Numbered from the stretch's first letter, positions 8,351-16,726 are shown. The stretch is DNA of 64,000 nucleotides from Pseudomonas sp. IPO3778 (GCF_013386825.1 NZ_JACARC010000068.1:1-64000); one strand, 5' to 3'. Numbers and translations are program-made. Notes: a model not told the origin generated them from the sequence alone.

Positions 8351-11300
8351 TCACAGGAAGCCGATGCTCTTGAGGTATGCGCAGCCCTTGCGTAACAGCG
8401 CCGGATTTTTTTCGGGGTACTGCGCCCCCATCTGCTGGACACCGCGCCGTGCGTTGTCATGGCGGATCATCGAGGTGTCGCCGATGTCCTCGCCCGCACC
8501 ATTGAGGTAGAAACCCAATACGCCGAACAGCGCATTGCGGCTGTCCACCGTGTGCAGGTGGGCTTGCCAGTGGGCGATGCTCACCAGTTCGAAGGCATGG
8601 CCGGCCTGGCGAAATGCATCGACATAGGATTCCCAGCTCAAGGGCTGAGGATTATGCAGGTTGAACACGGTTCCCCCCGCCCCGCAGCGGCCACTGTGGA
8701 AGGCAATAAACCGCGCGAGAAAGTCCACCGGCATCAGGTCAAAGTTCAACCCCAGGCGGGGTACCAGCCCCAACTGCAACGAGCCCTTGAGCATCAACAT
8801 CAGGCGATTTTTCTGGGGCTCGCAGACACCGTTGCGGCTGTTGAAACTGATGTTTCCGGGGCGGTAAATATTGACCCAGGCGCCTTCCCCGGCGGCACGT
8901 CCCACCAGTCGTTCCGCGACCCATTTGGACAGGTTGTAACCATTCTGGAGGTAGAGCGGCGGTGTGGCGGCGGCAGGCGTTTCGAGGACTTGGCCTTGCA
9001 CGTCGAGGCTGCTGGCCGCCGACAATGTGGAGATAAAATTGAAGACCTTCTTGCGCCGGGTTTCACACAGGCGCAGGCATTCCAGCACCGGCTCGACGTT
9101 GTCCTTGGCCAGCGTGGCGTAATCCATCACATGATTGACGTGGGCGGCGTTGTGCACCAGCACGCCAAACTCCCCGGCGAGGTACTCATATACGTCGCGG
9201 GCCAAGCCCAGCCCGGGCTGACTGATGTCGGCGGCATACACCCGCACCCGGGTCAGGTCCAGGTGGTCCAGGCGGTACGCGCGCAAGGCCTCGGCGAACC
9301 GTGCGGCCGCCGAGTGTCCGGGACGCTCGCGCACCAGGCACGCCACTTCAAGCGCGCCACCGGCCAGCAGCGCCTCGACCATATGCACCCCGAGAAAACT
9401 GTTGGCCCCGGTCACGATGATCTTGCGGCGTTCACCCGCCTGATCCGCCGGCAATATCTGCATGTCCAGTTCACGCAGCGCGTCCTGTGTCGCTTGCCCG
9501 GTCGGTGCTGCAGGGGCCGCGGCGTCACCCATCAGTGCGGCCAGGGTGCGGACCGTAGGCGTTTCAAAAAAACGGTTAAGGGACAGGCTGCGACCGAACT
9601 GCGCACGGATACGCAGCAGCATCGTCGACAACAGGATGGAATGGCCGCCGAGGTTGAAGAAGCTGTCTTGCGTCGACAGCTGCGTGGCCGGTATGCCCAG
9701 CAACTCGCTCCACAGGTCCAGCAACGCCGCTTGCATCGGGGTTTGCGGCGGGCAGCGGTTGATCGCAGGCATCGGTTGAGTCGGCAACGCCAGCAAGGCT
9801 GGGCGGTCGACCTTGCCGTTGGGCGTACACGGCATGCTCGCAAGCTCGATGCACAGGGTTGGCTGCAGATAATCCGGTAGCGCTTGCCGGGCATGTTGCT
9901 GGAGTGCAGGCGCGGTACCTTGGGCCTCAGGCTGCGCGACAAAGGCCAGGATCCGCTGGTCACGGTCGATCACTACCGCCACTTGGCGAAACAGTTGACT
10001 GCTGCGCAGGCAGCATTCGATCTCTTGGGGCTCGACCCGAAAGCCACGAATCTTCACTTGCTGGTCCCGGCGCCCGCCCAGCTCGATACCGTATTGCGTC
10101 CACTTCGCCAGATCACCGCTGCGGTAGGCCTGCAAAGTCTGGCCGTCGGGCAACGACAGTTCTACGAAATACTCGGCAGTCTGTTGCGGCTGATTGAGGT
10201 AACCCAGGCCGACACCGGGGCCGACGATGTACAACTCGCCCATCACCTGTTCATCCACGGGTTGCCGTTGCTCGTCGAGGATCAGTACCCGGCTGTTGGC
10301 GATGGGCATGCCCACGTTGCGATTGCTGTCGCCTGGCCGCAACGTGCGGCATGTCACCAGCACGGTGGCTTCCGTCGGCCCGTAGAAATTGTGCAAGGTG
10401 CATTGCCCCGCCAGCCGCTCGATGACGCAGGGCTCGCAGGCATCACCTCCGGTCATCAGGTGTGCCAGCCCCAAGGGTTGATCCAGCGGCAGGATGCTCA
10501 GCAGCGCCGGTGGCAGGAAGGCATGGGTGACACGCTGTTGCCGGATCAGCTCCACCAGTTGTTGCGGGTCGCGCCGCTGTTCGTCACAGGGCACGATCAA
10601 CTCGGCGCCGGCTATCAGGGGCGCGAAGATATCAATCAGCGAAGAGTCAAAACTCAGTGGCGAGCACTGCAACACCCGGCTGTGTTCGCTCAGTTGCACA
10701 TGGCCGCCGAACCAGGCGGTGAAGTGGGCCAGGTTGTACTGGCTGAGCAGTACACCCTTGGGCTGGCCGGTGGTGCCCGAGGTGTGGAGCACCATACAAG
10801 GCGCATTCATCGCCGGGCGCTGGCGCATTAGCGGTGGGGTGTCGTGCGCGTCGAGGGTACTGACATCCACTGCAGAAAAACGCCCCCGCAGTGGATGCGC
10901 GCCATCGTCCAGCAGCACCGCGGCGCCGGCGTTTTCCAGCATGGCGTGCTGGCGTTGCAGCGGGTGGCCTGGTTCCAGGGGCAGGTACACCGCACCGCAG
11001 CCCAGCACCGCGAGAATGCTGGCGTACAGCTCAAGGGACTTGGCCAGGCAGACGCCGATTACCGGCGGTGTGTCGCTGGCCTCAAGCAAGGGCCACAGAT
11101 GCTGTTGGATAGCCAGGCTCTTGCGATGCAGCTGTCGGTAGCTCAGCACGCTGCCGGCGATGTTCAGCGCTGGTCGTTCGGCGAAGGTTTGAAGGCTGCG
11201 TTCCAGGCGCTCGATCATGGGCACTTGGGCTTGTTGTTGCAGTGCCAAGTCGGTGGTCTGGTTAAAGCGGTGCAGGTAGGCCAACGATGCGAGGGCATGC

Positions 11301-11731
11301 AAGCCGTGTTCGGGCGCATCGGAGGCGATCGCGGTTTGCGAGAAATAGCCCGCGTCCCGGGAGAAGCCGCTGACGTGCTGGGCCACCCATTCCACCAGAC
11401 GGCTTATCGCCTCCTGTCGCAACCGTTGGCCGTTGCCACTGGGCTCGCCGGCCACGTCCAGGGTCGCCAGCAGGCGTCGGGTGCCGGCATAGCACCGGAG
11501 TTGCAGCGTCGGCAGGCCGCCGTCGGCCAATGCTTCGATGCCCAGGCGCAGGCTCATCAAGGCTGCGGGACTCAAGTTCGACGGGATCTCCTCGCTGCCG
11601 TCGTCAATCAGGAGATCGACGTCTGCCGCATTCTCCGCCCTTACCAGCGCATGACCGTATTGCTCAAGCGCCCGCCGGACCTCGTTCAACGCTGCGCTGA
11701 ACCCCACCCACCCAATCTTCAGGCGCCTCAT
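8351..11731 (-). CDS. mgoA: Nonribosomal peptide synthetase A-T-R, MgoA (PvfC)
   Basis: A 1126-residue one-module NRPS. An unassigned N-terminal part (1-170) precedes the adenylation domain (about 185-640: LHTSGTTGQPKGV near 312, NFYGPTEATV near 448, YRSGDLAKW near 536, PNGKVDR near 637). Then come a carrier domain with the phosphopantetheine site FFNLGGHSIL (near 690) and a thioester reductase domain (about 765-1120: VTGANSFLGVHMVEALL, then YNLSKWVAERLV with the Y-x3-K pair, YRPGN). It should activate an amino acid (leucine in characterised homologues), load it and release it reductively. There is no condensation domain. Its ATG overlaps the mgoC stop (ATGA), with AGGAG upstream. Confidence 0.93.
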   Translation of the reverse strand: MRRLKIGWVGFSAALNEVRRALEQYGHALVRAENAADVDLLIDDGSEEIPSNLSPAALMSLRLGIEALADGGLPTLQLRCYAGTRRLLATLDVAGEPSGNGQRLRQEAISRLVEWVAQHVSGFSRDAGYFSQTAIASDAPEHGLHALASLAYLHRFNQTTDLALQQQAQVPMIERLERSLQTFAERPALNIAGSVLSYRQLHRKSLAIQQHLWPLLEASDTPPVIGVCLAKSLELYASILAVLGCGAVYLPLEPGHPLQRQHAMLENAGAAVLLDDGAHPLRGRFSAVDVSTLDAHDTPPLMRQRPAMNAPCMVLHTSGTTGQPKGVLLSQYNLAHFTAWFGGHVQLSEHSRVLQCSPLSFDSSLIDIFAPLIAGAELIVPCDEQRRDPQQLVELIRQQRVTHAFLPPALLSILPLDQPLGLAHLMTGGDACEPCVIERLAGQCTLHNFYGPTEATVLVTCRTLRPGDSNRNVGMPIANSRVLILDEQRQPVDEQVMGELYIVGPGVGLGYLNQPQQTAEYFVELSLPDGQTLQAYRSGDLAKWTQYGIELGGRRDQQVKIRGFRVEPQEIECCLRSSQLFRQVAVVIDRDQRILAFVAQPEAQGTAPALQQHARQALPDYLQPTLCIELASMPCTPNGKVDRPALLALPTQPMPAINRCPPQTPMQAALLDLWSELLGIPATQLSTQDSFFNLGGHSILLSTMLLRIRAQFGRSLSLNRFFETPTVRTLAALMGDAAAPAAPTGQATQDALRELDMQILPADQAGERRKIIVTGANSFLGVHMVEALLAGGALEVACLVRERPGHSAAARFAEALRAYRLDHLDLTRVRVYAADISQPGLGLARDVYEYLAGEFGVLVHNAAHVNHVMDYATLAKDNVEPVLECLRLCETRRKKVFNFISTLSAASSLDVQGQVLETPAAATPPLYLQNGYNLSKWVAERLVGRAAGEGAWVNIYRPGNISFNSRNGVCEPQKNRLMLMLKGSLQLGLVPRLGLNFDLMPVDFLARFIAFHSGRCGAGGTVFNLHNPQPLSWESYVDAFRQAGHAFELVSIAHWQAHLHTVDSRNALFGVLGFYLNGAGEDIGDTSMIRHDNARRGVQQMGAQYPEKNPALLRKGCAYLKSIGFL

Positions 11732-12675
11732 GGGTGGGCTCCTGACGCCGGAAGAAACGCGTCCAGGGCCTGTACCACACTCGGTGTTTGCAGCAGTGCG
11801 CTGTGATTCAGGAACCCCAGGATATTGCCGAGCAGCGGATGCTGGCGGGTAATGGGAAAGTCCATCGCCTGCACTTCAGCCCGCAATGCAGAACGCGTGC
11901 GGGTGCTGATATCCAAGTGCTCGATCAGCTGCAGGTCGAAGTTTCTTTGCAGGTCGTGGGTCAAGTAATGCTGGAGGAATACCGGCAGGATCCGGGCGAT
12001 GCAGTCGCGGTCTTCGGCGTTTGCAGACTGCCAATAGAGACGCACCAAGCGCGTCCAGAAAACGGCATGGCGCCCCTCGTCAAACAGGTGGTCGGCCATC
12101 AGGCCACGGATGGATTGTTTGACGCTGTCGTCCTTGGAAAACGCCGCCACGTCATGGGTCACGGTGTTCTCGGCGATGGCCACGGCAATCAATTCCACGG
12201 CATCGCGCAGGTGGGCGGGAGCCAGCGCCAACGCGGCAGGCAAGGCGCGGCTCAGCTCGATTTGCCCGGGCAGTTCCAGCGCCGGGATGCCCGTCATCTC
12301 GACGGCCTGTTGCATGAAGTCGAGGGCGACGAGGGCGTGGTAATCCTCATCCACCACCACGGTCATGGCGTCGTAGCGGCAGGCAAGCGGGAAGGGCACC
12401 GAGAAGCGATTTTTGGCAATGCTGCGTGCGGTCTTGTCGACGATCTCGGTTTCAAAGATCACCACATCGTTGATGAATTTGTAGAACGTCTGTAGCAAGA
12501 CAAAGTCGCGGCATTGCGGGCATTGATCGACAAAGGTCGCGCTCAGCACCAGGGGTTGTCGGCTCAGGGGATAGATCAGCTTGTGGTCATTTTCCAGCAC
12601 GCGACGTGGGCGTGTGCGGATGGTCGCGCGGCGTTCCCAGTCGTCGGCGAATGAGCGGTAGTCGGCAGGGTTCAT
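11728..12675 (-). CDS. mgoC: AurF-type diiron N-oxygenase MgoC (PvfB)
   Basis: A 315-residue p-aminobenzoate N-oxygenase-family protein. All seven diiron ligands of AurF have counterparts: E75, E110, H113 (DEDYH), E169 (AENTVTHD), H196, E200 and H203 (DHLFDEGRH). The spacings equal those of AurF except one residue between the third and fourth ligands. It should oxidise an amine nitrogen, the step feeding N-N bond formation in diazeniumdiolates. Start: ATG at 12675 with GGAGGTG upstream and an ATGA overlap with mgoB; a longer in-frame opening to 12714 would bury it in mgoB. The stop overlaps the mgoA start. Confidence 0.92.
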   Translation of the reverse strand: MNPADYRSFADDWERRATIRTRPRRVLENDHKLIYPLSRQPLVLSATFVDQCPQCRDFVLLQTFYKFINDVVIFETEIVDKTARSIAKNRFSVPFPLACRYDAMTVVVDEDYHALVALDFMQQAVEMTGIPALELPGQIELSRALPAALALAPAHLRDAVELIAVAIAENTVTHDVAAFSKDDSVKQSIRGLMADHLFDEGRHAVFWTRLVRLYWQSANAEDRDCIARILPVFLQHYLTHDLQRNFDLQLIEHLDISTRTRSALRAEVQAMDFPITRQHPLLGNILGFLNHSALLQTPSVVQALDAFLPASGAHP

Positions 12676-13436
12676 GGGCTCACCTCCGGCAGGCGCAGGT
12701 GCAACCCGTCCCATAAGGCCAGGCGGCTTTCCACGGCGCTGAGGCCGGCGCTGTTGGCTTGCTGCTCGCGACTCGGGTCGGCGAACGTGAGGCGTTGCAA
12801 CAATTGTGTTGCCGCCGGGCCATGCTCCTCGGCGTCGACCTCGATGTGGCGCTTGAGGTAGTAGCAGAAGGTCGGCGCCTGGTGGTGAGCGATCTCGCAG
12901 CCCTCCAGAATGCGTTTGAACATCGTCGGGATGACGCTCTCGCGGCCGTGCAGAAAGGCTGCCGCCACGCAGTGGGTGGGTGCGTGCAAGGCAACCTGCA
13001 ATGTGCTGCTGACGAAGCGAGCCACGGCAGGATGGACATCGAGTTTTTGCAGGGCCGTTTCTGCATCGCTGCCGTCCCGTTGCAGGGTGATGAACCGCTC
13101 GATGGTCGTGGTGCTCGCGCCGACTTCACGCATCGCCTCCAGGTACAACTCGAAATGGCTGCCGTGTCGGTGGCCGGGATACGCGTCCGACTCTTCGCCC
13201 AACACGATCTCATTGATCAGACGTGCCGCCTGTGGGTCCGTTGGCGGCAACCAGGGCAGACGCATACCGGTCAGGTCATGTTGCAGGCGTTTGGTCAGTG
13301 TCATGAAGTCCCAAACGGCGAATACGTGGTTTTCCATAAAGTATTGCAACTTTGGGAGTGTATTTATTTGTTTGAAAAGTGGATGGCTGTGTAACTGCTG
13401 CTTTTTTTGTTTAAGCAGGTATGAGTGCTGGAACAT
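12672..13436 (-). CDS. mgoB: DUF3050 haem-oxygenase-like diiron oxidase MgoB (PvfA)
   Basis: A 254-residue DUF3050 protein of the haem-oxygenase-like metal oxidase superfamily. The family blocks are clear: LQYFMENHVFAVWDFMTLTK (30-49), RLINEIVLGEESDAYP (72-87), SHFELYLEAM (93-102) and HIEVDAEEHG (197-206), which supply Glu, His and Asp/Glu-x-x-His metal ligands. It is the first gene of the mgo/pvf set and overlaps mgoC by ATGA. In this pathway it is proposed to act with the AurF-like enzyme in building the N-N(O) group. No strong ribosome site precedes the ATG, so a weakly translated leader or a nearby alternative start is possible. Confidence 0.9.
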   Translation of the reverse strand: MFQHSYLLKQKKQQLHSHPLFKQINTLPKLQYFMENHVFAVWDFMTLTKRLQHDLTGMRLPWLPPTDPQAARLINEIVLGEESDAYPGHRHGSHFELYLEAMREVGASTTTIERFITLQRDGSDAETALQKLDVHPAVARFVSSTLQVALHAPTHCVAAAFLHGRESVIPTMFKRILEGCEIAHHQAPTFCYYLKRHIEVDAEEHGPAATQLLQRLTFADPSREQQANSAGLSAVESRLALWDGLHLRLPEVSP

Positions 13437-13883
13437 GGTTGATGCCTATAAGTCGTTGTCTCTTCCCTGATAAAAGCGTTGTGCTTTAGCGACAAATAAA
13501 CATTGGTTTTCACACAGGCGCGGGTGCCTTGATAACAGGCAGCCCTGTACAAGGCTGGCGCTGTTATTAAGCAAGCAGCATGCTGTGACAAAACACCAAG
13601 GCTTTATTTAATGGAACGCCACGCGCAGTGACGCCCGGGCATGGGCTCACGCTGTCGATTTGGGAGTGTGGGTAATAGTCTGATTAAGTATTCAGGTGTT
13701 TTTGGTTTTGTAAGTTTTTACGAATAAGAATAGTGCGGTAGTTGGATCGCTCTGCGGAGTGTGGGAAGTGTTGTTGGGGGTTAATGTTTTAATGGGCGTA
13801 AGGAGTGTGCACTGACCTCCATCGGCCAGAGTCGCTTCGCAGCGCTTTGTGGTCGGAGGAGGTGTTTCAGTTCCACGGAGAAT
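13437..13883. promoter_or_regulatory. Upstream region of mgoBCAD with an imperfect stem-loop
   Basis: This 447-bp gap has no convincing gene and is much more AT-rich than its flanks. It must hold the mgo promoter (minus strand) and the 3' end of the GntR gene. At 13531-13568 the arms ATAACAGGCAGCC and GGCTGGCGCTGTTAT form an imperfect 13/15-nt inverted repeat around CTGTACAA, about 95-130 nt before mgoB. A perfect 10-bp palindrome CAGCATGCTG lies at 13576-13585. A looser hairpin occurs at 13816-13860 (CCTCC...GGAGG), perhaps ending the GntR transcript. The roles of all three are inferred only. Confidence 0.45.
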
Positions 13884-14594
13884 TTACAGCGCCGCGTTCT
13901 CTTCCGTCACTTCAAGGCTGTTGAGGTAAGCCGTAATCACCTCCATGCCGCGGGTGAGGTGGTTACGCAACGTCAGAACGCTTTCGTCGACTTTCTTTTT
14001 CGCCACCAGGTCCAGCAGTTCGCGGTGGTCTTCCTGGGAGGTCTTGCCCAGGCCCATGGCTTCGAGGTTGAAGCGCAGGAAGCGCTCTTCTTCGTTCAAG
14101 CCGTGTTCCACCAATTTGAGCAGCCGTTGATTGGCCGCCTTGCCATACAGCGCCATGTGGAACAGGCGGTTGAGCCGGCCAATTTCGGTGTAGTCGCTTT
14201 CCTGCTCCAGCGCATCGATCAAGGCACTGGCCTGAGCTATGTCCTCTGGGGTGAGCAGGGGGATCGACAAGCGCAGCGCTTCAGACTCCAGAAGCATGCG
14301 CAATGCGTAGGTTTCTGCCGAATGGTCTTCAATCAGCGGCGCCACCACCGCCCCTTTGTGGGTCACCACATGCAACAGCGACTGGGCTTCCAGTTGGCGC
14401 AATGCCTCGCGTACCGGCATCCGGCTGACCCCGAACAAGCTGGCCAACTCCTGTTGGCGCATGGCGGTGCCGCAGGGCAAGCGGCCATCCAGGATGGCGT
14501 TGCGCAATGTTTCTTCAATCACGGAGCGGGCGAGATGGGCGGGGATAGGTCCGCTGATCTGGATGCTGCTCAAAGGGTTCGGCTTCTGCGTCAC
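13884..14594 (-). CDS. GntR-family transcriptional regulator, FadR/FCD subgroup
   Basis: A 236-residue regulator with an N-terminal winged helix (about 22-85: IEETLRNAILDGRLPCGTAM, RQQELASLFGVSRMPVREAL) and a C-terminal all-helical FCD ligand domain (about 95-220). The FCD metal-site residues are present as D/H-containing helices (LNRLFHMALY, EDHRELLDLV, RNHLTRGM). It begins with GTG at 14594, with GGAGGATAG upstream. It is divergent from the dioxygenase/ABC genes and is their probable local regulator. A perfect 12-bp palindrome 37-48 bp upstream is a good autoregulatory site. Its ligand is unknown. Confidence 0.9.
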   Translation of the reverse strand: MTQKPNPLSSIQISGPIPAHLARSVIEETLRNAILDGRLPCGTAMRQQELASLFGVSRMPVREALRQLEAQSLLHVVTHKGAVVAPLIEDHSAETYALRMLLESEALRLSIPLLTPEDIAQASALIDALEQESDYTEIGRLNRLFHMALYGKAANQRLLKLVEHGLNEEERFLRFNLEAMGLGKTSQEDHRELLDLVAKKKVDESVLTLRNHLTRGMEVITAYLNSLEVTEENAAL

Positions 14595-14630
14595 GACTAC
14601 GCTATCCTCCTTTTCAGGGTGAGGTGGCTA

Positions 14631-14642
14631 ATTGGATCCAAT
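14631..14642. promoter_or_regulatory. Perfect palindrome ATTGGATCCAAT, candidate GntR operator
   Basis: ATTGGATCCAAT is a 12-bp perfect palindrome, 37-48 bp before the GntR start codon. Short palindromes of this TTGGATCCAA type are typical of FadR-subfamily operators. The position suits autoregulation and possibly control of the divergent operon; binding is inferred. Confidence 0.55.
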
Positions 14643-14824
14643 GCACACTAGAGATTGCCCACAAGCTTGTCAAACGGGCAAGGTTTCCGCTTGTAAGCGA
14701 CTCAACAGCGCGTTCCACACGCTCACAGCACCCATTTATCAAGTCTTACAGGCTAAACGCCTGGGCCGGACATTTTATTCCCTGAACGTGTAGCGACAGA
14801 CATTGCAGCATATGGATATTCACT

Positions 14825-14845
14825 AACGGTATTTAAAATGCCGTT
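14825..14845. promoter_or_regulatory. 21-nt inverted repeat upstream of the TauD-type gene
   Basis: AACGGTATTT and AAATGCCGTT pair as a 10-bp inverted repeat (one G-T mismatch) around a single central A, ending 45 bp before the dioxygenase ATG. This is where an operator overlapping or just after the promoter would lie. It differs in sequence from the ATTGGATCCAAT palindrome, so a second regulator is possible. No other feature is seen in the remainder of the 14595-14890 gap. Confidence 0.4.
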
Positions 14846-14890
14846 CTTATGACTATAAAGTCACGCTCCTGACCGTCCGGGAGTGAACAC

Positions 14891-15784
14891 ATGTCTGCCA
14901 CCTCTACTGTTCCAACAGCGACCGCCACCACACAAACCTTTGAGATCCGTCCATTTCCCGGCAGCGTCGGCGCCGAGATCATTGGCCTGGACCTGACCCG
15001 CCCGGTCGGCGACCGGGACTTCGCCCGCATCCACCGCGCGCACCTGGACCATCACGTCGTCGTATTCCGCGATCAACGTATCACCCCTGAACAACAGATT
15101 GCCTTCAGCCGTCGCTTCGGTGTGCTGCAAATCCACGTGCTCAAACAATTCCTGCTGGCCGACCACCCGGAAATCCTGATCGTCTCCAACATCATCGAAA
15201 ACGGCCAATCCATCGGCCTGGGAGACGCCGGCAAGTTCTGGCATTCGGACCTCTCCTATAAAGAACTGCCGAGCCTGGGCTCGATGCTCCATGCCCAGGA
15301 GCTGCCGTCCGAGGGTGGCGACACGTTGTTCGCTGACATGCACAAAGCCTGGGACAGCCTGCCCGAACCCCTGCGCAAGGCCGTAGAAGGTCGCAGCGCC
15401 GCGCATTCGTACACCGCACGCTATAGCGAAACCAAATTCGAAGGCAATTGGCGCCCCACCCTCACGCCCGAGCAGCTCGCTCAAGTGGCAGAAGTGGTGC
15501 ACCCCATCGTACGCACCCACCCGGAAAACGGCCGTAAGGCGCTGTTTGTTAGCGAAGGCTTTACCACCCGTATCGTCGGCCTGCCCGAGGACGAAAGCCG
15601 CGACCTGCTGGCTCAGCTCTACGCCCACAGCGTGTTGCCGGAAAACATCTATCGCCATCAGTGGCAGCCCCACGACCTCGTGTTTTGGGACAACCGCTCG
15701 CTGATCCACCTGGCGGCTGGCTGCCCGAGCCACCTGCGGCGCAAGCTGTTCCGCACCACCATTCAGGGCGACGCGCCTTTCTGA
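14891..15784 (+). CDS. TauD/TfdA-family Fe(II)/2-oxoglutarate-dependent dioxygenase
   Basis: A 297-residue protein of normal TauD length. The Fe(II) facial triad is visible: the HxD motif in WHSDLSY (about 117-123) and the distal His in RSLIHLAAG (about 273), followed by the 2-oxoglutarate-binding Arg in RRKLFRTTI (about 284-292). Family members oxidise taurine, alkylsulfonates, sulfate esters or 2,4-D-like acids. It leads an operon with an ABC importer of the nitrate/sulfonate/taurine class, so it likely attacks the imported compound to free sulfite or another nutrient. Which substrate cannot be told from sequence. GGAG precedes the ATG. Confidence 0.9.
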   Translation: MSATSTVPTATATTQTFEIRPFPGSVGAEIIGLDLTRPVGDRDFARIHRAHLDHHVVVFRDQRITPEQQIAFSRRFGVLQIHVLKQFLLADHPEILIVSNIIENGQSIGLGDAGKFWHSDLSYKELPSLGSMLHAQELPSEGGDTLFADMHKAWDSLPEPLRKAVEGRSAAHSYTARYSETKFEGNWRPTLTPEQLAQVAEVVHPIVRTHPENGRKALFVSEGFTTRIVGLPEDESRDLLAQLYAHSVLPENIYRHQWQPHDLVFWDNRSLIHLAAGCPSHLRRKLFRTTIQGDAPF

Positions 15785-15792
15785 TCCGGAGC

Positions 15793-15861
15793 ATGACCAT
15801 GTCCAACAAAAATCCAGGTGCGCGGTTGGCCGCCACGCTCGGCCTGCTGCAAGGGCGCTGA
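15793..15861 (+). CDS. 22-codon reading frame, possible remnant of a binding-protein gene or leader peptide
   Basis: A small frame starts ATG ACC ATG with CCGGAG just before it and encodes MTMSNKNPGARLAATLGLLQGR, then TGA. The basic N-terminus followed by a hydrophobic run (LAATLGLL) looks like the start of a signal peptide cut short. It sits between the dioxygenase and the ABC ATPase, where related operons carry the periplasmic substrate-binding protein. One base separates its stop from the ATPase ATG. It may be the 5' stub left by deletion of the binding-protein gene, or a coupling leader. Whether it is a functional gene is uncertain. Confidence 0.4.
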   Translation: MTMSNKNPGARLAATLGLLQGR

Positions 15862-15879
15862 CATGAACGCGCCCTTGCA
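15848..15879 (+). repeat. Hairpin enclosing the stop/start junction of the ABC ATPase gene
   Basis: TGCAAGGGCGC (15848-15858) and GCGCCCTTGCA (15869-15879) form a perfect 11-bp stem around the loop TGACATGAAC. That loop holds the TGA of the 22-codon frame and the ATG of the ATPase. In mRNA this would bury the start region unless ribosomes finishing the short frame open it. It could equally mark a deletion or rearrangement junction. Confidence 0.6.
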
Positions 15880-16714
15880 AGGCCACACGGCCAGCAACCC
15901 GACCACCCCCTCAGCCCTGCTGTCGGTGGACCACGTCAGCCTTGAATACCGCACGCCTGAGCGAGTTGTGCGGGCCACCCACCAGGTCAGTTTCGAGATC
16001 GATCCGGCCGACCGCTTTGTGCTGCTGGGGCCTTCAGGCTGCGGCAAATCCACGCTGCTGAAATCCATCGCCGGGTTTATCACACCCTGCGAGGGCGAGA
16101 TCCGTTTGCTCGGGCAAAAAATCGAGCAGCCGGGGCCGGACCGTATCGTCGTGTTCCAGGAATTCGACCAACTGCCGCCGTGGAAAACCGTCAAACAGAA
16201 CGTCATGTTCCCGCTGCTCGCCTCCAAGACGCTCAAACGTCGCGAGGCTGAAGAGCGGGCCCTGTACTACCTGGAAAAAGTCGGCCTGACGGCGTTTGCC
16301 GACGCGTACCCGCACACCCTGTCCGGCGGCATGAAAGCCCGCGTGGCGATCGCCCGGGCGTTGGCCATGCAGCCGAAAATCCTGCTGATGGACGAGCCCT
16401 TCGCCGCCCTCGACGCCCTGACCCGACGCAAGATGCAGGAAGAATTATTGCTGCTCTGGGAAGAGGTGCGTTTCACCCTGCTGTTCGTCACCCACTCCAT
16501 CGAAGAAGCGTTGGTGGTGGGTAACCGCATCCTGTTGTTGTCGCCACACCCGGGCCGGGTGCGGGCGGAAATCCACAGCCATCAATACGACCTCCATAGC
16601 CTCGGCGGTGTGGAATTCCAGGCATCGGCACGGCGCATCCATCGGCTGTTGTTTGATGAAGCGCCCGAGGTGGAAACCGAGCTGGGTTTCGCCGATATCC
16701 GTATCGCTTATTGA
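15863..16714 (+). CDS. ABC transporter ATP-binding protein, nitrate/sulfonate/taurine class (TauB/SsuB-like)
   Basis: A 283-residue ATPase with Walker A GPSGCGKST (about 57-65), Q-loop VFQEFDQLPPW, signature LSGGMKARVAIARAL (about 155-169), Walker B ILLMDEPF and the H-loop THSIEEAL. The LPPWKTVKQNV segment is typical of the NitT/TauT family. It should drive the permease encoded 12 nt downstream. Start: ATG at 15863 directly after the short frame; a longer frame from 15818 would read back through the hairpin and has no better ribosome site. No periplasmic binding-protein gene is present in the operon. Confidence 0.92.
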   Translation: MNAPLQGHTASNPTTPSALLSVDHVSLEYRTPERVVRATHQVSFEIDPADRFVLLGPSGCGKSTLLKSIAGFITPCEGEIRLLGQKIEQPGPDRIVVFQEFDQLPPWKTVKQNVMFPLLASKTLKRREAEERALYYLEKVGLTAFADAYPHTLSGGMKARVAIARALAMQPKILLMDEPFAALDALTRRKMQEELLLLWEEVRFTLLFVTHSIEEALVVGNRILLLSPHPGRVRAEIHSHQYDLHSLGGVEFQASARRIHRLLFDEAPEVETELGFADIRIAY

Positions 16715-16726
16715 AGGGTTTGCACC

